This document shows, piece after piece, positions 9,453 to 18,784 of a stretch of DNA of 64,000 nt. The notes beneath the pieces are model-generated. The model saw only the letters and a list, made by a program, of their open reading frames with translations, was not told the origin of the DNA and did no database searches. Made by a program: the position numbers and the translations under genes. Each line of letters opens with the position of its first letter. Position 1 is the first letter of the stretch. The DNA is from Pseudooceanicola sp. (GTDB lineage Bacteria > Pseudomonadota > Alphaproteobacteria > Rhodobacterales > Rhodobacteraceae), in the NCBI RefSeq assembly GCF_029213205.1, contig NZ_JARGNH010000016.1:1-64000 (forward strand). The letters run 5' to 3'.

Positions 9453-10631
9453 ATGGCCGTGGATACACATCCTTCCACTCACCCCCCACTCCCACCCACC
9501 ACGGAAGATGAGCGTCTTTCGTGGCTCCGTCTCTTACGCTCGCGGCGGGTCGGAATCGTTACCTTTTACCGGTTGCTCACCGAACACCAATCCGCCCGTG
9601 CGGCCCTCGTCGCCCTGCCCGACATCGCTAGGGCGGCGGGGGTCTCCGGTTACCAGCCCTGCCCCGAGGCCGTGGCGCTGGCCGAACTGCGGGCCGCCGC
9701 CCAGGCGGGCGCCCGGATGATCTGTGTCGGTGCGCCGGACTATCCCGTTGACCTGCTCGACATCGACGACCCACCACCGATCCTCTGGGCGATTGGCGAC
9801 CTCGGGGTGCTGGCCCGGCCAAAGATCGGGATTGTGGGGGCGCGCAATGCCTCCTCGCTTGGCACCAGGATGGCGCGGGCGATGGCCACCGATCTGGCCG
9901 AATCAGGGCTGGTGATCGTCTCGGGCCTGGCGCGCGGCATTGATGCGGCGGCGCATCACGCCAGCCTCGCCAGCGGCACGATCGCAATGATGGCCGGGGG
10001 TGTCGACATGCTTTACCCGGCGGAAAACGCCGACCTGGCAAGCAAGATCATCCAGACCGGGCTGCGCCTGTCGGAACAACCGATGGGGATGCAGCCGCAA
10101 GCGCGGCATTTTCCGCGCCGCAACCGGCTGGTCTCCGGCCTGTCGCGGGCGGTCGTGGTGATCGAGGCGGCGGCGCGGTCCGGCAGCCTGATCACCGCCC
10201 GCACCGCATTGGATCAGGGGCGCGAGGTGCTGGTGGTGCCGGGTCATCCGATGGACGCCCGCAGCGCCGGCTGCAACATGTTGATCCGCGACGGCGCCCG
10301 TCTGGTCCGCAATGCCGCCGATGTGATCGAGGCGCTGCCACCACAGGCGGCAACACGCGATCCGGTTCAGACGGCGCTGGCACTGGACACCCCGGTTCCA
10401 TCGGCCCCGCCCCCGGGCGCGCCGCGAAAGCGCAGCCTGCGTGAAACCGCCGCGCTGCACAGCGAGATCCTGAACCGCCTTGGCCCGACTCCGCTGGCTG
10501 AGGACCAGTTGATCCGCGACCTCGGAGAGGAACCGCGCCGAATCGCTCCGGCGCTGGTCGATCTGGAACTCTCAGGCCAGATTCTGCGCCAGTCCGGCGG
10601 CCTGATCTCGCGGGTTCCGAGCAACGCCTGA
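9453..10631 (+). CDS. dprA: DNA-processing protein DprA (Smf)
   Basis: 392 residues. DprA binds incoming single-stranded DNA and loads RecA during natural transformation and gene-transfer-agent uptake. The Rossmann-type core shows GIVGARNASSLGTRMA, then VSGLARGIDAAAHHASL, and ends with SGSLITARTALDQGREVLVVPG, all diagnostic. An N-terminal SAM-like region and a C-terminal winged-helix (about 325-390) complete the standard domain order. The gene is preceded by a hairpin with CtrA-like half-sites, and topA follows 199 bases later on the same strand, a common arrangement. Confidence 0.96.
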   Translation: MAVDTHPSTHPPLPPTTEDERLSWLRLLRSRRVGIVTFYRLLTEHQSARAALVALPDIARAAGVSGYQPCPEAVALAELRAAAQAGARMICVGAPDYPVDLLDIDDPPPILWAIGDLGVLARPKIGIVGARNASSLGTRMARAMATDLAESGLVIVSGLARGIDAAAHHASLASGTIAMMAGGVDMLYPAENADLASKIIQTGLRLSEQPMGMQPQARHFPRRNRLVSGLSRAVVVIEAAARSGSLITARTALDQGREVLVVPGHPMDARSAGCNMLIRDGARLVRNAADVIEALPPQAATRDPVQTALALDTPVPSAPPPGAPRKRSLRETAALHSEILNRLGPTPLAEDQLIRDLGEEPRRIAPALVDLELSGQILRQSGGLISRVPSNA

Positions 10632-10830
10632 GCGGAAGCAGACCGGCCACCGCCCCGACATTGCCACCCGACCGGCCGTGCCGCCGCGCGGGTCGAAACC
10701 CGGCCCAATCCTGCCGGGCAGTGTGGATTCCCCGAAATCCGCCGCGCGGCATTGGTCGAGTTGACATCCACCCGACATTGCTCACATGGTCCGCCGCCAA
10801 CAGGTTATCCCCGACTCGAAAGGACTGCGT

Positions 10831-13437
10831 ATGCCCGTTGTCGTGGTGGAATCCCCGGCCAAAGCCAAGACAATCAACAAGTATCTTGGTGCCGATTACA
10901 CGGTCCTCGCCTCTTATGGTCACGTTCGCGACCTGCCGCCAAAGAATGGGTCGGTGGACACCGAACATGATTTTGAGATGAAATGGGAGATCGCCGCAGA
11001 CAGCCGCAAACATGTCAAAGCCATCGCCGATGCGCTGAAGACGGACAATGCGCTGATCCTCGCGACTGACCCCGACCGCGAGGGCGAGGCGATTTCATGG
11101 CACCTCGAAGAGGCGCTGCGCGCCCGCAAGGCGATCAACAAGGACACGCCGGTCAGCCGGGTCGTGTTCAACGCGATCACCAAGACCGCGGTGACCGAGG
11201 CGATGAAGAATCCGCGCCAGGTCGATGCGCCGCTGGTTCAGGCCTATCTGGCCCGCCGGGCGCTGGACTACCTGGTCGGCTTCAACCTGTCGCCGGTGCT
11301 CTGGCGCAAACTGCCGGGCGCAAAATCCGCCGGGCGGGTGCAATCGGTCTGCCTGCGGCTGATCGTCGAGCGCGAGATGGAGGTCGAAGCCTTCCGGCCG
11401 CGCGAATACTGGACCGTAAAGGCGCTGCTCGGCACCCCGCGCGGCCAGGAATACGAGGCCCGGCTCACCCTTCTCGCCGGCAAAAAGCTTGAGCGCTACG
11501 ACATTGAGAACGCCACCCAGGCCGAACTCGCGGTGCAGGCGATCACCTCGCGCGATCTCTCGGTCAAATCGGTCGAGGCGAAACCGGCCAGCCGCAATCC
11601 GTCGCCGCCATTCATGACCTCGACCCTGCAGCAAGAGGCGAGCCGCAAGTTCGGCATGGGCGCCCGGCAGACGATGAGCACGGCGCAGCGGCTCTATGAG
11701 GCCGGGCATATCACCTATATGCGGACCGATGGCATCGACATGGCGCCGGAGGCGGTGATCGCCTGCCGCGACGCGATCAAGGACCGCTTTGGAGCCGAAT
11801 ATGTGCCAGGCGAACCGCGGGTCTATAAAAACAAGGCCAAGAACGCGCAGGAAGCGCATGAATGTATCCGCCCGACCGAGATGACCGCCGACGCGGCCAC
11901 GCTGAACATCACCGATACCGATCAGCGCAAGCTTTACGATCTGATCTGGAAACGCACCTTGGCCTGCCAGATGGAAGGCGCCCGGATGGAACGCACCACC
12001 GTGGTTATCGGCAGTGCCGATGACCAGGTCGAGCTGCGCGCCTCCGGTCAGGTGGTGCTGTTCGACGGCTTTATGAAAATCTATGAAGAAGGCCGCGACG
12101 ACGCTGTGGTCGATGATGACGACAAACGCTTGCCGCAGATCCAGCAGGGCGAACAGGCCACCAAATCCAGCATCACCCCGGACCAGCACTTCACCCAGCC
12201 GCCGCCGCGCTACACTGAGGCGACGCTGGTCAAGAGGATGGAAGAGCTGGGCATCGGACGCCCCTCGACCTATGCCAGCATCGTCACCACGATTCAGGAT
12301 CGTGGCTATGTGATCAAGGACAAGAACCGGCTGCTGCCCGAAGACAAGGGGCGGCTGGTGACCGTGTTCCTGACCAATTATTTCCGTCGCTATCTGGAAT
12401 ATGATTTCACCGCCGAGCTGGAAGAAGAGCTGGACGATGTCAGCGCCGGGGAACGCGACTACAAGGATGTTCTGGCCCGGTTCTGGCGTGATTTTTCCGC
12501 CGCGATCGCGGAAACCGCCGAGCTTCGGATCACCGATGTGCTGGAAAAGATCAACGAGGTGCTGGAACCGCACCTGTTCCCGCCCAACGAAGATGGCACC
12601 GATCCACGCCTCTGCCCGAATTGCGGCGCGGGCCGTCTGTCGATGCGCACCGCGCGCGCCGGTGGCGCCTTTATCGGTTGTTCGAACTACCCCGAATGCC
12701 GCTATACCCGGCCCTTCGGTCCGCCCGACGCCGAGGCCGAGGCCAGCGCGATCCCGCCGGACGGCAAATTGCTGGGCGAGGATGAGGGCGACGAGATCCG
12801 CGTCTTCAAGGGCCGCTTTGGTCCCTTCGTGCAGCGCGGGCCGGTCACCGAAGAGAACAAGAAACCGCCGCGCCAGTCGGTGCCCAAGGAATGGAATCCC
12901 GAAGAGCTGACACTGGAACCGGCGGTGCGCCTGTTGCAACTGCCGCGCCTGATCGGCCCACACCCCGAGGACGGGGTCAATGTCTGGGCCAATATCGGTC
13001 GCTATGGCCCCTATATTAAACATGCCGAGAGCACCTCGAACCGCGGCGGCACCAATGCCAATCTCGAGGGGCTGGACGAGGTCTGGACCGTGGGCATGAA
13101 CCGCGCGGTGCAATTGCTGGCCGAAAAGGTCGCCAGCCGGGGAGCGCGGGGCAAGGCCGCGGTGCCGATCCGCGAATTGGGTGAGCATCCCGACGCGGGC
13201 GGGCCGGTGGCGATCTATGACGGCAAATACGGGCCCTATGTGAAATGGGACAAGATCAACGCGACGATCCCCGACACCTTCGAGGTCGACAAGGTGACGA
13301 TCGAACAGGCGGTCGAATGGATCGCCGAAAAAGCCGTCAAAAAGGGCAAGAAGGCCCCGGCGAAAAAGACCGCCAAGGCCAAGCCTGCCAACGCCAAGCC
13401 GACCAAGGCCAAGCCTGCCAAGGCGAAGAAGGCCTAG
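10831..13437 (+). CDS. topA: DNA topoisomerase I (type IA)
   Basis: 868 residues from ATG 10831 (MPVVVVESPAKAKTINKYLG); the open frame extends 15 codons further upstream but this start gives the conserved Toprim beginning. Toprim acidic residues are in TDPDREGEAISWH. The active-site tyrosine is Tyr296 in ITYMRTDG. One four-cysteine zinc motif begins at about residue 595 (CPNCG ... CSNYPEC). Repeated GRYGPYIKH and GKYGPYVKWD segments follow, and the C-terminus is a Lys/Ala-rich tail of about 35 residues. It relaxes negative supercoils. Confidence 0.97.
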   Translation: MPVVVVESPAKAKTINKYLGADYTVLASYGHVRDLPPKNGSVDTEHDFEMKWEIAADSRKHVKAIADALKTDNALILATDPDREGEAISWHLEEALRARKAINKDTPVSRVVFNAITKTAVTEAMKNPRQVDAPLVQAYLARRALDYLVGFNLSPVLWRKLPGAKSAGRVQSVCLRLIVEREMEVEAFRPREYWTVKALLGTPRGQEYEARLTLLAGKKLERYDIENATQAELAVQAITSRDLSVKSVEAKPASRNPSPPFMTSTLQQEASRKFGMGARQTMSTAQRLYEAGHITYMRTDGIDMAPEAVIACRDAIKDRFGAEYVPGEPRVYKNKAKNAQEAHECIRPTEMTADAATLNITDTDQRKLYDLIWKRTLACQMEGARMERTTVVIGSADDQVELRASGQVVLFDGFMKIYEEGRDDAVVDDDDKRLPQIQQGEQATKSSITPDQHFTQPPPRYTEATLVKRMEELGIGRPSTYASIVTTIQDRGYVIKDKNRLLPEDKGRLVTVFLTNYFRRYLEYDFTAELEEELDDVSAGERDYKDVLARFWRDFSAAIAETAELRITDVLEKINEVLEPHLFPPNEDGTDPRLCPNCGAGRLSMRTARAGGAFIGCSNYPECRYTRPFGPPDAEAEASAIPPDGKLLGEDEGDEIRVFKGRFGPFVQRGPVTEENKKPPRQSVPKEWNPEELTLEPAVRLLQLPRLIGPHPEDGVNVWANIGRYGPYIKHAESTSNRGGTNANLEGLDEVWTVGMNRAVQLLAEKVASRGARGKAAVPIRELGEHPDAGGPVAIYDGKYGPYVKWDKINATIPDTFEVDKVTIEQAVEWIAEKAVKKGKKAPAKKTAKAKPANAKPTKAKPAKAKKA

Positions 13438-13455
13438 GCGGGGTACACTGATCGT

Positions 13456-14181
13456 TCAGGCGGCGGCGGGCGCAGTGACCCGCGCCGCCGCCACGCGGCC
13501 GAACACCAGCCACAGGGCGAAGCCGATTTCGGCCAGCGTCACCAGGACCAGCAAAGCGATCCGCAGCATCCCCAGCCAGTCGGCATCCGGCGCCGCAAAG
13601 GCGTGGATCGAATCCAGCAGATAGCCCAAGCCGCCCAGGCTCAACGCCTGCCCCAGCACGCGGGGAAACCGGCCCGAGCGCGCCACCAATTGCCCCAGCA
13701 GCAGCAAATGCGCGGTAAAGAACACCTGCCAGATCCAGACGCCGCCGTCATGCATCGCCAGCAGCAGCCCGGCCAGATCAAGGCGCTGCGCCGCTGACAG
13801 GCTGCCCAGCCCGAGGTCGGGCCGCACCAGCGCCATCGCTCCGATGTGAAAGAACAGCATCGCCGCCATCACCGTGACCATGGCAAACCGGGCCAGCGCG
13901 GCGGCCAGCGACAGCGTCGCATTCACCGGGCGGAACATGAAAAACAGCATCGCCGTCACCATGATCTCGGCCAGCATCATCACTAGGTCACCCGCCAGCC
14001 CGAGGTGAAACAACCCCGGATGCGCCGCGATATTGGCAAATGTTGCCGCCGGATCACCGGCGACCTGCAATTGCGATGGCACATAGGCAATCGAAAAGCC
14101 GCCCGCGACGGCGATGATCAGATAGAAGACGCCTGCCAGCCTTGCATAGCCGCGCGATTGGGCGTTCTCAAAGAGGTGCAT
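13456..14181 (-). CDS. DUF4386 family membrane protein
   Basis: 241 residues from the ATG of MHLFENAQSRGYARLAGVFY, which has a good ribosome binding site (AGAAAGGAC) just upstream; a start 20 codons earlier is less likely. About six to seven hydrophobic helices are visible. The opening YARLAGVFYLIIAVAGGF is typical of DUF4386 integral membrane proteins of unknown function. It is transcribed divergently from a LysR regulator, which may control it. It runs tail to tail with topA. Confidence 0.8.
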   Translation of the reverse strand: MHLFENAQSRGYARLAGVFYLIIAVAGGFSIAYVPSQLQVAGDPAATFANIAAHPGLFHLGLAGDLVMMLAEIMVTAMLFFMFRPVNATLSLAAALARFAMVTVMAAMLFFHIGAMALVRPDLGLGSLSAAQRLDLAGLLLAMHDGGVWIWQVFFTAHLLLLGQLVARSGRFPRVLGQALSLGGLGYLLDSIHAFAAPDADWLGMLRIALLVLVTLAEIGFALWLVFGRVAAARVTAPAAA

Positions 14182-14240
14182 GTCGGTGTCCTTTCTGCGT
14201 CCGATGTCTGTGAGACCGGATCTAGCCGCGCCGCATTCCA

Positions 14241-14261
14241 ACGAAAATTGACTTAATTCGT
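14241..14261. promoter_or_regulatory. Possible LysR-type operator
   Basis: ACGAA-N11-TTCGT forms an interrupted inverted repeat with the T-N11-A spacing typical of LysR operators. It includes TTGACT (14248-14253) and lies only 10 bases before the first ATG of the LysR gene, inside the divergent promoter region shared with the DUF4386 gene. Autoregulation is inferred from position. Confidence 0.35.
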
Positions 14262-14270
14262 CTTTTTGAT

Positions 14271-15167
14271 ATGCGTAAATGCATGCATTGGGACGGCACG
14301 ACTTTTGACTGGAACCGGGCGCGGGCCTTCCTCGTCACCGCCGAAGAGGGTTCGCTCTCGGCTGCGGCGCGGGCGCTTGGCCTCACCCAGCCGACCCTTG
14401 GCCGCCAGGTCGAGGCGCTGCAGCACGAATTGGGTGTGGTGCTGTTTGAACGGGTGGGCCGCGGCCTGACCCTCACCCCGGCGGGGCGCGATCTGCTGAC
14501 CTACGTGCAACGGATGGGCGAGGCGGCGAACCAGCTGAGCCTGAAGGCGGTGGGTCGAAACGCGGATCTTGCCGGCAAGGTGGTCATCGCAGCGAGCGAG
14601 GCGGATGCCGCCCTGATCCTGCCAGCGATCCTCGCGGATCTGCGGCGGCGCGCGCCGCGGATTTCCGTGCAGGTCGTCGCCTCTTCCGATACCACCGACC
14701 TGCTGCGCCGCGAGGCCGATATCGCGATCCGCAACTTTCGCCCCACCGAACCCGATCTGATCGCCCGCAAGATCCGCGACGCCAATGCCCGGCTCTATGC
14801 CACGCCCGGCTATATTGACGCGGTTGGCCCGCTCGACACCCGTGCCGACCTCAGCCGCGCCGCCTTTGTTGGCCTCGATACCACTGGCCGCCTGATGACC
14901 CGGCTCAACAGCCTCGGCCTGTCGCTGAGCGAAGCGAATTTTCCGCTGGTATGTGACAGTTTCCTGGTGATGTGGGCAATGGTGAAACAGGGGCTGGGCA
15001 TCGGCATCCTCGACGACCGGATGGCAAGGGTCGATGCGTCGGTCCGCCAGATTCTGCCGGATCTGGCGCCGGTCAGTTTTCCGATCTGGCTGGTCGCCCA
15101 TCGCGATGTTCTGACCAACCCCCGGCTGCGTCTGATCTATGACCTCCTCGCCGAAGCGCTGGCCTAA
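14271..15167 (+). CDS. LysR family transcriptional regulator
   Basis: 298 residues, the standard length. The N-terminal winged helix-turn-helix (about residues 12-70) reads [20 protein letters not shown] and [16 protein letters not shown], followed by [19 protein letters not shown], the LysR signature. The rest is a type 2 periplasmic-binding-like effector domain (about 95-290). Two ATGs are possible (14271 and 14283), neither with a good ribosome binding site. It is divergent from the DUF4386 gene and 94 bases upstream of the CoA-transferase pair, so either may be its target. The ligand is unknown. Confidence 0.92.
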   Translation: MRKCMHWDGTTFDWNRARAFLVTAEEGSLSAAARALGLTQPTLGRQVEALQHELGVVLFERVGRGLTLTPAGRDLLTYVQRMGEAANQLSLKAVGRNADLAGKVVIAASEADAALILPAILADLRRRAPRISVQVVASSDTTDLLRREADIAIRNFRPTEPDLIARKIRDANARLYATPGYIDAVGPLDTRADLSRAAFVGLDTTGRLMTRLNSLGLSLSEANFPLVCDSFLVMWAMVKQGLGIGILDDRMARVDASVRQILPDLAPVSFPIWLVAHRDVLTNPRLRLIYDLLAEALA

Positions 15168-15261
15168 GCTGCGCCATGGCGCTGGCGCCGCGTCGCAGCA
15201 TTCCGTTGACTCCCAGCCCGCAGGTCGGCAAGACAGAAGCAAACGACCAAGGAGGTTCCTG

Positions 15262-15966
15262 ATGAAGAAGGTCTACGGCTCTGCGGCCGAGGCGCTGGAT
15301 GGCGTGCTGTTTGACGGCATGCTGATCGCGGCGGGCGGTTTCGGCCTCTGTGGCATCCCCGAATTGCTGATCGCGGCGATCCGCGATGCAGGCACCAAGG
15401 ATCTGACGGTGGCCTCCAACAATGCCGGGGTCGATGACTTCGGCCTGGGCGTGCTGTTGCAAACCCGGCAGGTGAAAAAGATGATGTCCTCCTATGTCGG
15501 GGAAAACGCCGAATTCATGCGCCAATATCTGAGCGGCGAGCTGGAGCTGGAATTCAACCCCCAGGGCACCCTGGCCGAACGGATGCGCGCTGGCGGCTCC
15601 GGCATTCCCGGGTTCTATACCAAGACCGGCGTCGGCACCGTCATCGCCGATGGCAAAGAGGTCAAGACCTTCGACGGTCAGGATTACATCCTGGAACGCG
15701 GCATTGTTGCCGATCTGGCCATCGTCAAGGCCTGGAAGGCCGATGAGACCGGCAATCTGGTGTTCCGCAAGACCGCGCGCAATTTCAACCCGCCCGCCGC
15801 GATGTGCGGCAAGGTCTGCGTCGTCGAGGTCGAAGAGATCGTGCCAACCGGCGCGCTCGACCCCGATGCGATCCATCTGCCCGGCGTCTATGTGCACCGG
15901 CTGATCCAGGGCGAACACGAGAACCGGATCGAACAGCGCACCACCCGCAAGAAGGAGACCGCGTAA
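15262..15966 (+). CDS. 3-oxoacid CoA-transferase subunit A
   Basis: 234 residues. The start at ATG 15262 has a strong AAGGAGG site 7 bases upstream. The N-terminal signature is [21 protein letters not shown] and the sequence continues with [14 protein letters not shown], both typical of the alpha subunit of succinyl-CoA:3-ketoacid CoA-transferase (ScoA). The enzyme moves CoA from succinyl-CoA to acetoacetate and allows ketone-body or polyhydroxybutyrate-derived acetoacetate use. Its stop overlaps the start of subunit B by one base. Related acetate- or oxoadipate-CoA transferases cannot be excluded. Confidence 0.9.
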   Translation: MKKVYGSAAEALDGVLFDGMLIAAGGFGLCGIPELLIAAIRDAGTKDLTVASNNAGVDDFGLGVLLQTRQVKKMMSSYVGENAEFMRQYLSGELELEFNPQGTLAERMRAGGSGIPGFYTKTGVGTVIADGKEVKTFDGQDYILERGIVADLAIVKAWKADETGNLVFRKTARNFNPPAAMCGKVCVVEVEEIVPTGALDPDAIHLPGVYVHRLIQGEHENRIEQRTTRKKETA

Positions 15967-16592
15967 TGCCCTGGGACCGCAACCAGATGGCCGCCCGCGC
16001 GGCCGAGGAACTTCAGGATGGGATGTATGTGAACCTCGGGATCGGCATCCCGACCCTGGTCGCCAATTACGTCGGCGACAAGGACATCACCCTGCAATCG
16101 GAAAACGGCATGCTTGGCATGGGCCCCTTCCCCTTCGACGGCGAGGAAGACCCGGACCTGATCAACGCCGGCAAGCAGACGATCACCGAATTGCCGCGCA
16201 CCGCCTATTTCGACAGCGCCACCTCCTTCGGGATGATTCGCGGCGGCAAGATCGCCGCGGCGATCCTCGGCGCGATGGAGGTCTCCGAGGATGGCGATCT
16301 GGCGAATTGGATGATCCCCGGCAAGCTGGTCAAGGGCATGGGCGGCGCAATGGATCTGGTCGCGGGTGTCGGCCGGGTGATCGTGGTGATGGACCATCAG
16401 AACAAGGCGGGCGAAACCAAGGTTCTGAAATCCTGCACCCTGCCGCTGACCGGCAAGGCGGTGGTCGATCTGATCATCACCAATCTCGGGGTGCTTGAGG
16501 TGGCCGAGGGCGGCCTCAGGATCCTCGAACTCGCCGATGGTGTCAGCGAAGCCGAGATGCGCGCCGCAACCGAGGCAACCATCCTCGCCTGA
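15966..16592 (+). CDS. 3-oxoacid CoA-transferase subunit B
   Basis: 208 residues, starting [20 protein letters not shown] and continuing VNLGIGIPTLVANYV, the beta-subunit signature. The catalytic glutamate that carries the acyl-CoA intermediate is in SENGMLGMGPFP. A later segment, WMIPGKLVKGMGGAMDLV, is conserved in ScoB. It overlaps subunit A by one base (TAATG) and is followed by a strong terminator, so A and B form a two-gene operon. Confidence 0.92.
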   Translation: MPWDRNQMAARAAEELQDGMYVNLGIGIPTLVANYVGDKDITLQSENGMLGMGPFPFDGEEDPDLINAGKQTITELPRTAYFDSATSFGMIRGGKIAAAILGAMEVSEDGDLANWMIPGKLVKGMGGAMDLVAGVGRVIVVMDHQNKAGETKVLKSCTLPLTGKAVVDLIITNLGVLEVAEGGLRILELADGVSEAEMRAATEATILA

Positions 16593-16617
16593 TCCCCACC
16601 AAAACAAGAGTCCCATA

Positions 16618-16641
16618 CGCCGCCCCGGCCGGGCGGCGTTT
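16618..16641 (+). terminator. Intrinsic terminator after the CoA-transferase operon
   Basis: An 8-bp GC stem CGCCGCCC / GGGCGGCG with loop CGGCC, followed by only three T residues. It lies 26 bases after the stop of subunit B. The short T-run makes it somewhat weak. Confidence 0.6.
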
Positions 16642-16655
16642 GGCAGTCTTCATCA

Positions 16656-16688
16656 CTTCATCTTGCCAGAAATATTCCCGCCGGAGGC
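16656..16688 (+). repeat. Dispersed intergenic repeat, copy 3
   Basis: CTTCATCTTGCCAGAAATAT then TCCCGCCGGAGGC, the fullest copy in the window. It sits between the terminator of the CoA-transferase operon and the 3' end of the convergent lytic transglycosylase gene. Confidence 0.85.
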
Positions 16689-16772
16689 CACAGCGACAGC
16701 GGGCTCAATGCCCGGTGGCGCTGTCCCCTGCGCGACGCCAACGGCGGCGCAATGCCGATCTCGATGCCCCGG

Positions 16773-17633
16773 TCAGCTCGGAAACGAAAACACGCAGCCA
16801 TCCGAAATCAGCTGTGGCCGGGTCCGGCAGAGGTTCCGCGCCACCTCGAAGGCGGCCAACACCTTGGGCACATAATCCCTTGTCTCGGCATAGGGGGGCA
16901 CACCGCTATGGGTCTTGATCGAATTCTCGCCCGCATTGTAACCGGCCAGCACCAGGATCGGGTCGCCGCCGAAGCGGGTCATCAGCATGTCGAGAAACGC
17001 CACCCCGCCCTTGATATTGTCCGCAGCGTTCGATCGGTCGGCGACGCCAAAGCGTTCCGCCGTGGCCGGCATCAACTGCATCAACCCGGCCGCCCCGGCG
17101 CCGCTGACCGCATCCACCCGGCCCGCGCTTTCCACCGCGATCACCGCCAGCACCAGCGCGGGCGAGACATTGGTGCCCGCCGTGGTCAGCAGAATATCCG
17201 CCTGATGCGCCCTGGCGATCTGCATCAGGGTGCCGAGTCGCGGTGCGGGCACCCCGGCGCCGCTGGGCGGGGCCGCGATCCGGCGCAGGGCCGGCTCCAA
17301 CCGCCCCGGCCCGCTGGCCGTCAGATCCGGCGAGATCGCCTCCCAGAACCAGGCCAATTGCCCCGGTGCCGCGCCGACCGCCACGCTCGCCTTGTCGGTA
17401 TCGGCCTCGGTCTTGGGTTTGGCCCTGGGCTTGGGTGGTTTCAGAGCGTCGCCGGGCTTGATCTGAACGGTGATCCGTCGCTTGGCATCGGCACGCGGCG
17501 GTTTCACCCTTTTGTTGGTGAAATCACCAAACCCGGTCTGCACCTCGGCCTGTGCCGGGGCGGTGACGGCTGTCATCATCGGGGCCGACATGGCCAGCCC
17601 GACGACAAACGCCAGGGGAATCGGTAACCGCAT
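16773..17633 (-). CDS. Lytic transglycosylase (SLT domain), exported
   Basis: 286 residues. The first about 29 residues form a signal peptide ending in APAQA. A Pro/Lys-rich linker precedes a C-terminal SLT (goose-lysozyme-like) domain from about residue 145. The catalytic glutamate is in LAVIAVESAGR, followed by GAAGLMQLMPATAERFGV and LAGYNAGENSI, the usual family motifs. It cleaves peptidoglycan glycan strands. It stands immediately before the Tad pilus locus on the opposite strand; a role in opening the wall for the pilus is possible but only suggested by position. Confidence 0.92.
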   Translation of the reverse strand: MRLPIPLAFVVGLAMSAPMMTAVTAPAQAEVQTGFGDFTNKRVKPPRADAKRRITVQIKPGDALKPPKPRAKPKTEADTDKASVAVGAAPGQLAWFWEAISPDLTASGPGRLEPALRRIAAPPSGAGVPAPRLGTLMQIARAHQADILLTTAGTNVSPALVLAVIAVESAGRVDAVSGAGAAGLMQLMPATAERFGVADRSNAADNIKGGVAFLDMLMTRFGGDPILVLAGYNAGENSIKTHSGVPPYAETRDYVPKVLAAFEVARNLCRTRPQLISDGCVFSFPS

Positions 17634-18021
17634 ATAGGAACGCCTGTCTGTGATCGCTGCCTGTCAGGGCTGTTTCGCCCCCTTGTTATTGTCTGACACT
17701 ATCTCAGATTCTGGTTAACCGCGCCAGAAATCGATTGGAATCACAACCTCGACGCAGGTTTTTACGCCACAGAACCTGCCCCTTCCGGTTACTCAAAAAC
17801 TTTTTTGATTTTTTGTTTTGTTTACTTTCAACAGCTTAATCAGTTGTTCATGCTTTTTCTGGGGGCTGTCCAATTTTGAACCAAAGGCGCCCAATTCCTG
17901 CCCCAATCCGAGGGCTTTATATCCGAGTACCGCAAGGGTGGTGCCCGAAAGTTGAGAGAGACGGGTGGCCAACAGCCTAAGCGGACGTAGCAAACCATAT
18001 GATCCTTTGGAGGGACACAAC
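17634..18021. other. Intergenic region upstream of the Tad locus
   Basis: 388 bases shared by the divergent lytic transglycosylase and the first pilin gene. An AT-rich patch (about 17790-17850) with runs of T stands out from the GC-rich surroundings. A TTAACCGC element (17715-17722) resembles part of a CtrA half-site. The open frame on the minus strand across 17793-18038 has no family features and overlaps the pilin start, so it is not called. The promoter of the pilin gene is probably here but no clear -35/-10 pair can be assigned. Confidence 0.4.
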
Positions 18022-18210
18022 ATGATCAAGTTCATCAAAAATTTCCGTAAAGACGAAGCTGGCGCCGTGACCGTTGACTGGGTCGTTCTGACCGCAGCCG
18101 TTGTTGGCCTGTCCGCAGCCGCCTACACTTCGATCAAGAGCGGTGCGACCGGCCTGACCGCCAACGTTGCGACCTACATGTCGGAACAAAACCCGAGCAC
18201 CACCAAGTAA
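18022..18210 (+). CDS. Flp-like type IVb pilin (atypical DW signature)
   Basis: 62 residues with a strong ribosome binding site (TTGGAGGGA). A basic leader (residues 1-14, MIKFIKNFRKDEAG) ends in glycine, the prepilin peptidase cleavage point. The mature protein begins AVTVDWVVLTAAVVGL, a hydrophobic helix. Canonical Flp pilins have Glu at +5 and Tyr at +6; here these are Asp19 and Trp20. It is the first gene of the Tad locus and is followed by a very strong terminator, which suggests it is the highly expressed major pilin. The pilin call rests on this architecture and context. Confidence 0.82.
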   Translation: MIKFIKNFRKDEAGAVTVDWVVLTAAVVGLSAAAYTSIKSGATGLTANVATYMSEQNPSTTK

Positions 18211-18240
18211 TCTTCGGACGCTTCGGCGATGTAAGACCCA

Positions 18241-18271
18241 GCCGCGCCTTGTGACAAGGCGCGGCTTTTTC
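18241..18271 (+). terminator. Strong intrinsic terminator after the first pilin gene
   Basis: Perfect 11-bp stem GCCGCGCCTTG / CAAGGCGCGGC with a TGA loop and a TTTTT tail. It lies 31 bases after the pilin stop and before the second pilin, so the first pilin is probably a single-gene transcript with limited read-through. Confidence 0.88.
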
Positions 18272-18394
18272 GGTCCGGCGGCAGAAGGCTTGCGACGCGA
18301 CCGTCTGAGACCGACACCGGGCCCTGCCCGGAGACTCGGACCCATATTTGGCCTCCGACATGGCAATGATCGGGGCAGAACGAAGGGCCAGCCC

Positions 18395-18607
18395 ATGCAC
18401 ATGCTTTCATCCTTCACTTTCGCAAACCGCCTCCTGGATCGCCAGAGCTTTGCCGCCGATGAAACCGGTGCAGTCACTGTCGACTGGGTGGTTCTTTGCG
18501 CGCTGGTCGTGGCGCTGACCGTGCTGGCGCTGCAGATGATGACGACCGGCACCACCGGCCTGACCGACAGCACCGCCAGCTATATGACGGATATGGTCAA
18601 GAACTGA
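18395..18607 (+). CDS. Second Flp-like pilin (atypical DW signature)
   Basis: 70 residues. It repeats the plan of the first pilin with a longer leader (residues 1-25, ending ADETG) and a mature start AVTVDWVVLCALVVALTVL. Asp30 and Trp31 again replace the canonical Glu-Tyr. Another ATG two codons in is possible. Similarity to the first pilin is confined to the processing site, the hydrophobic helix and a GTTGLTxxxAxYM motif near the end, so it is a diverged paralogue, perhaps a minor pilin. Confidence 0.78.
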   Translation: MHMLSSFTFANRLLDRQSFAADETGAVTVDWVVLCALVVALTVLALQMMTTGTTGLTDSTASYMTDMVKN

Positions 18608-18784
18608 TCCGCCGCGCCTGCCAGCGGGGCCGCCGCAGGCAGGCGCAGCAGCACATCAACCGACACCCAGAAATCAGGAATTGTCCCTTCTTTGGACACA
18701 ATTCGCTGCCAGAGTCAGACTCAGATAATCAGCATCGCCCGGCAAACGCGGCGGTGCGGACAAAAGTGAAAATGAGGTAGTAAC

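Noticed and set aside
11095-13188. 697-residue open frame opposite topA
   Set aside because: It is fully antisense to a well-supported topoisomerase gene, rich in Arg/Gly/His as expected for a shadow frame in GC-rich DNA.
17793-18038. 81-residue open frame on the minus strand upstream of the first pilin
   Set aside because: It overlaps the pilin start and its ribosome binding site, has no family features, and sits in an AT-rich promoter region where chance frames are common.
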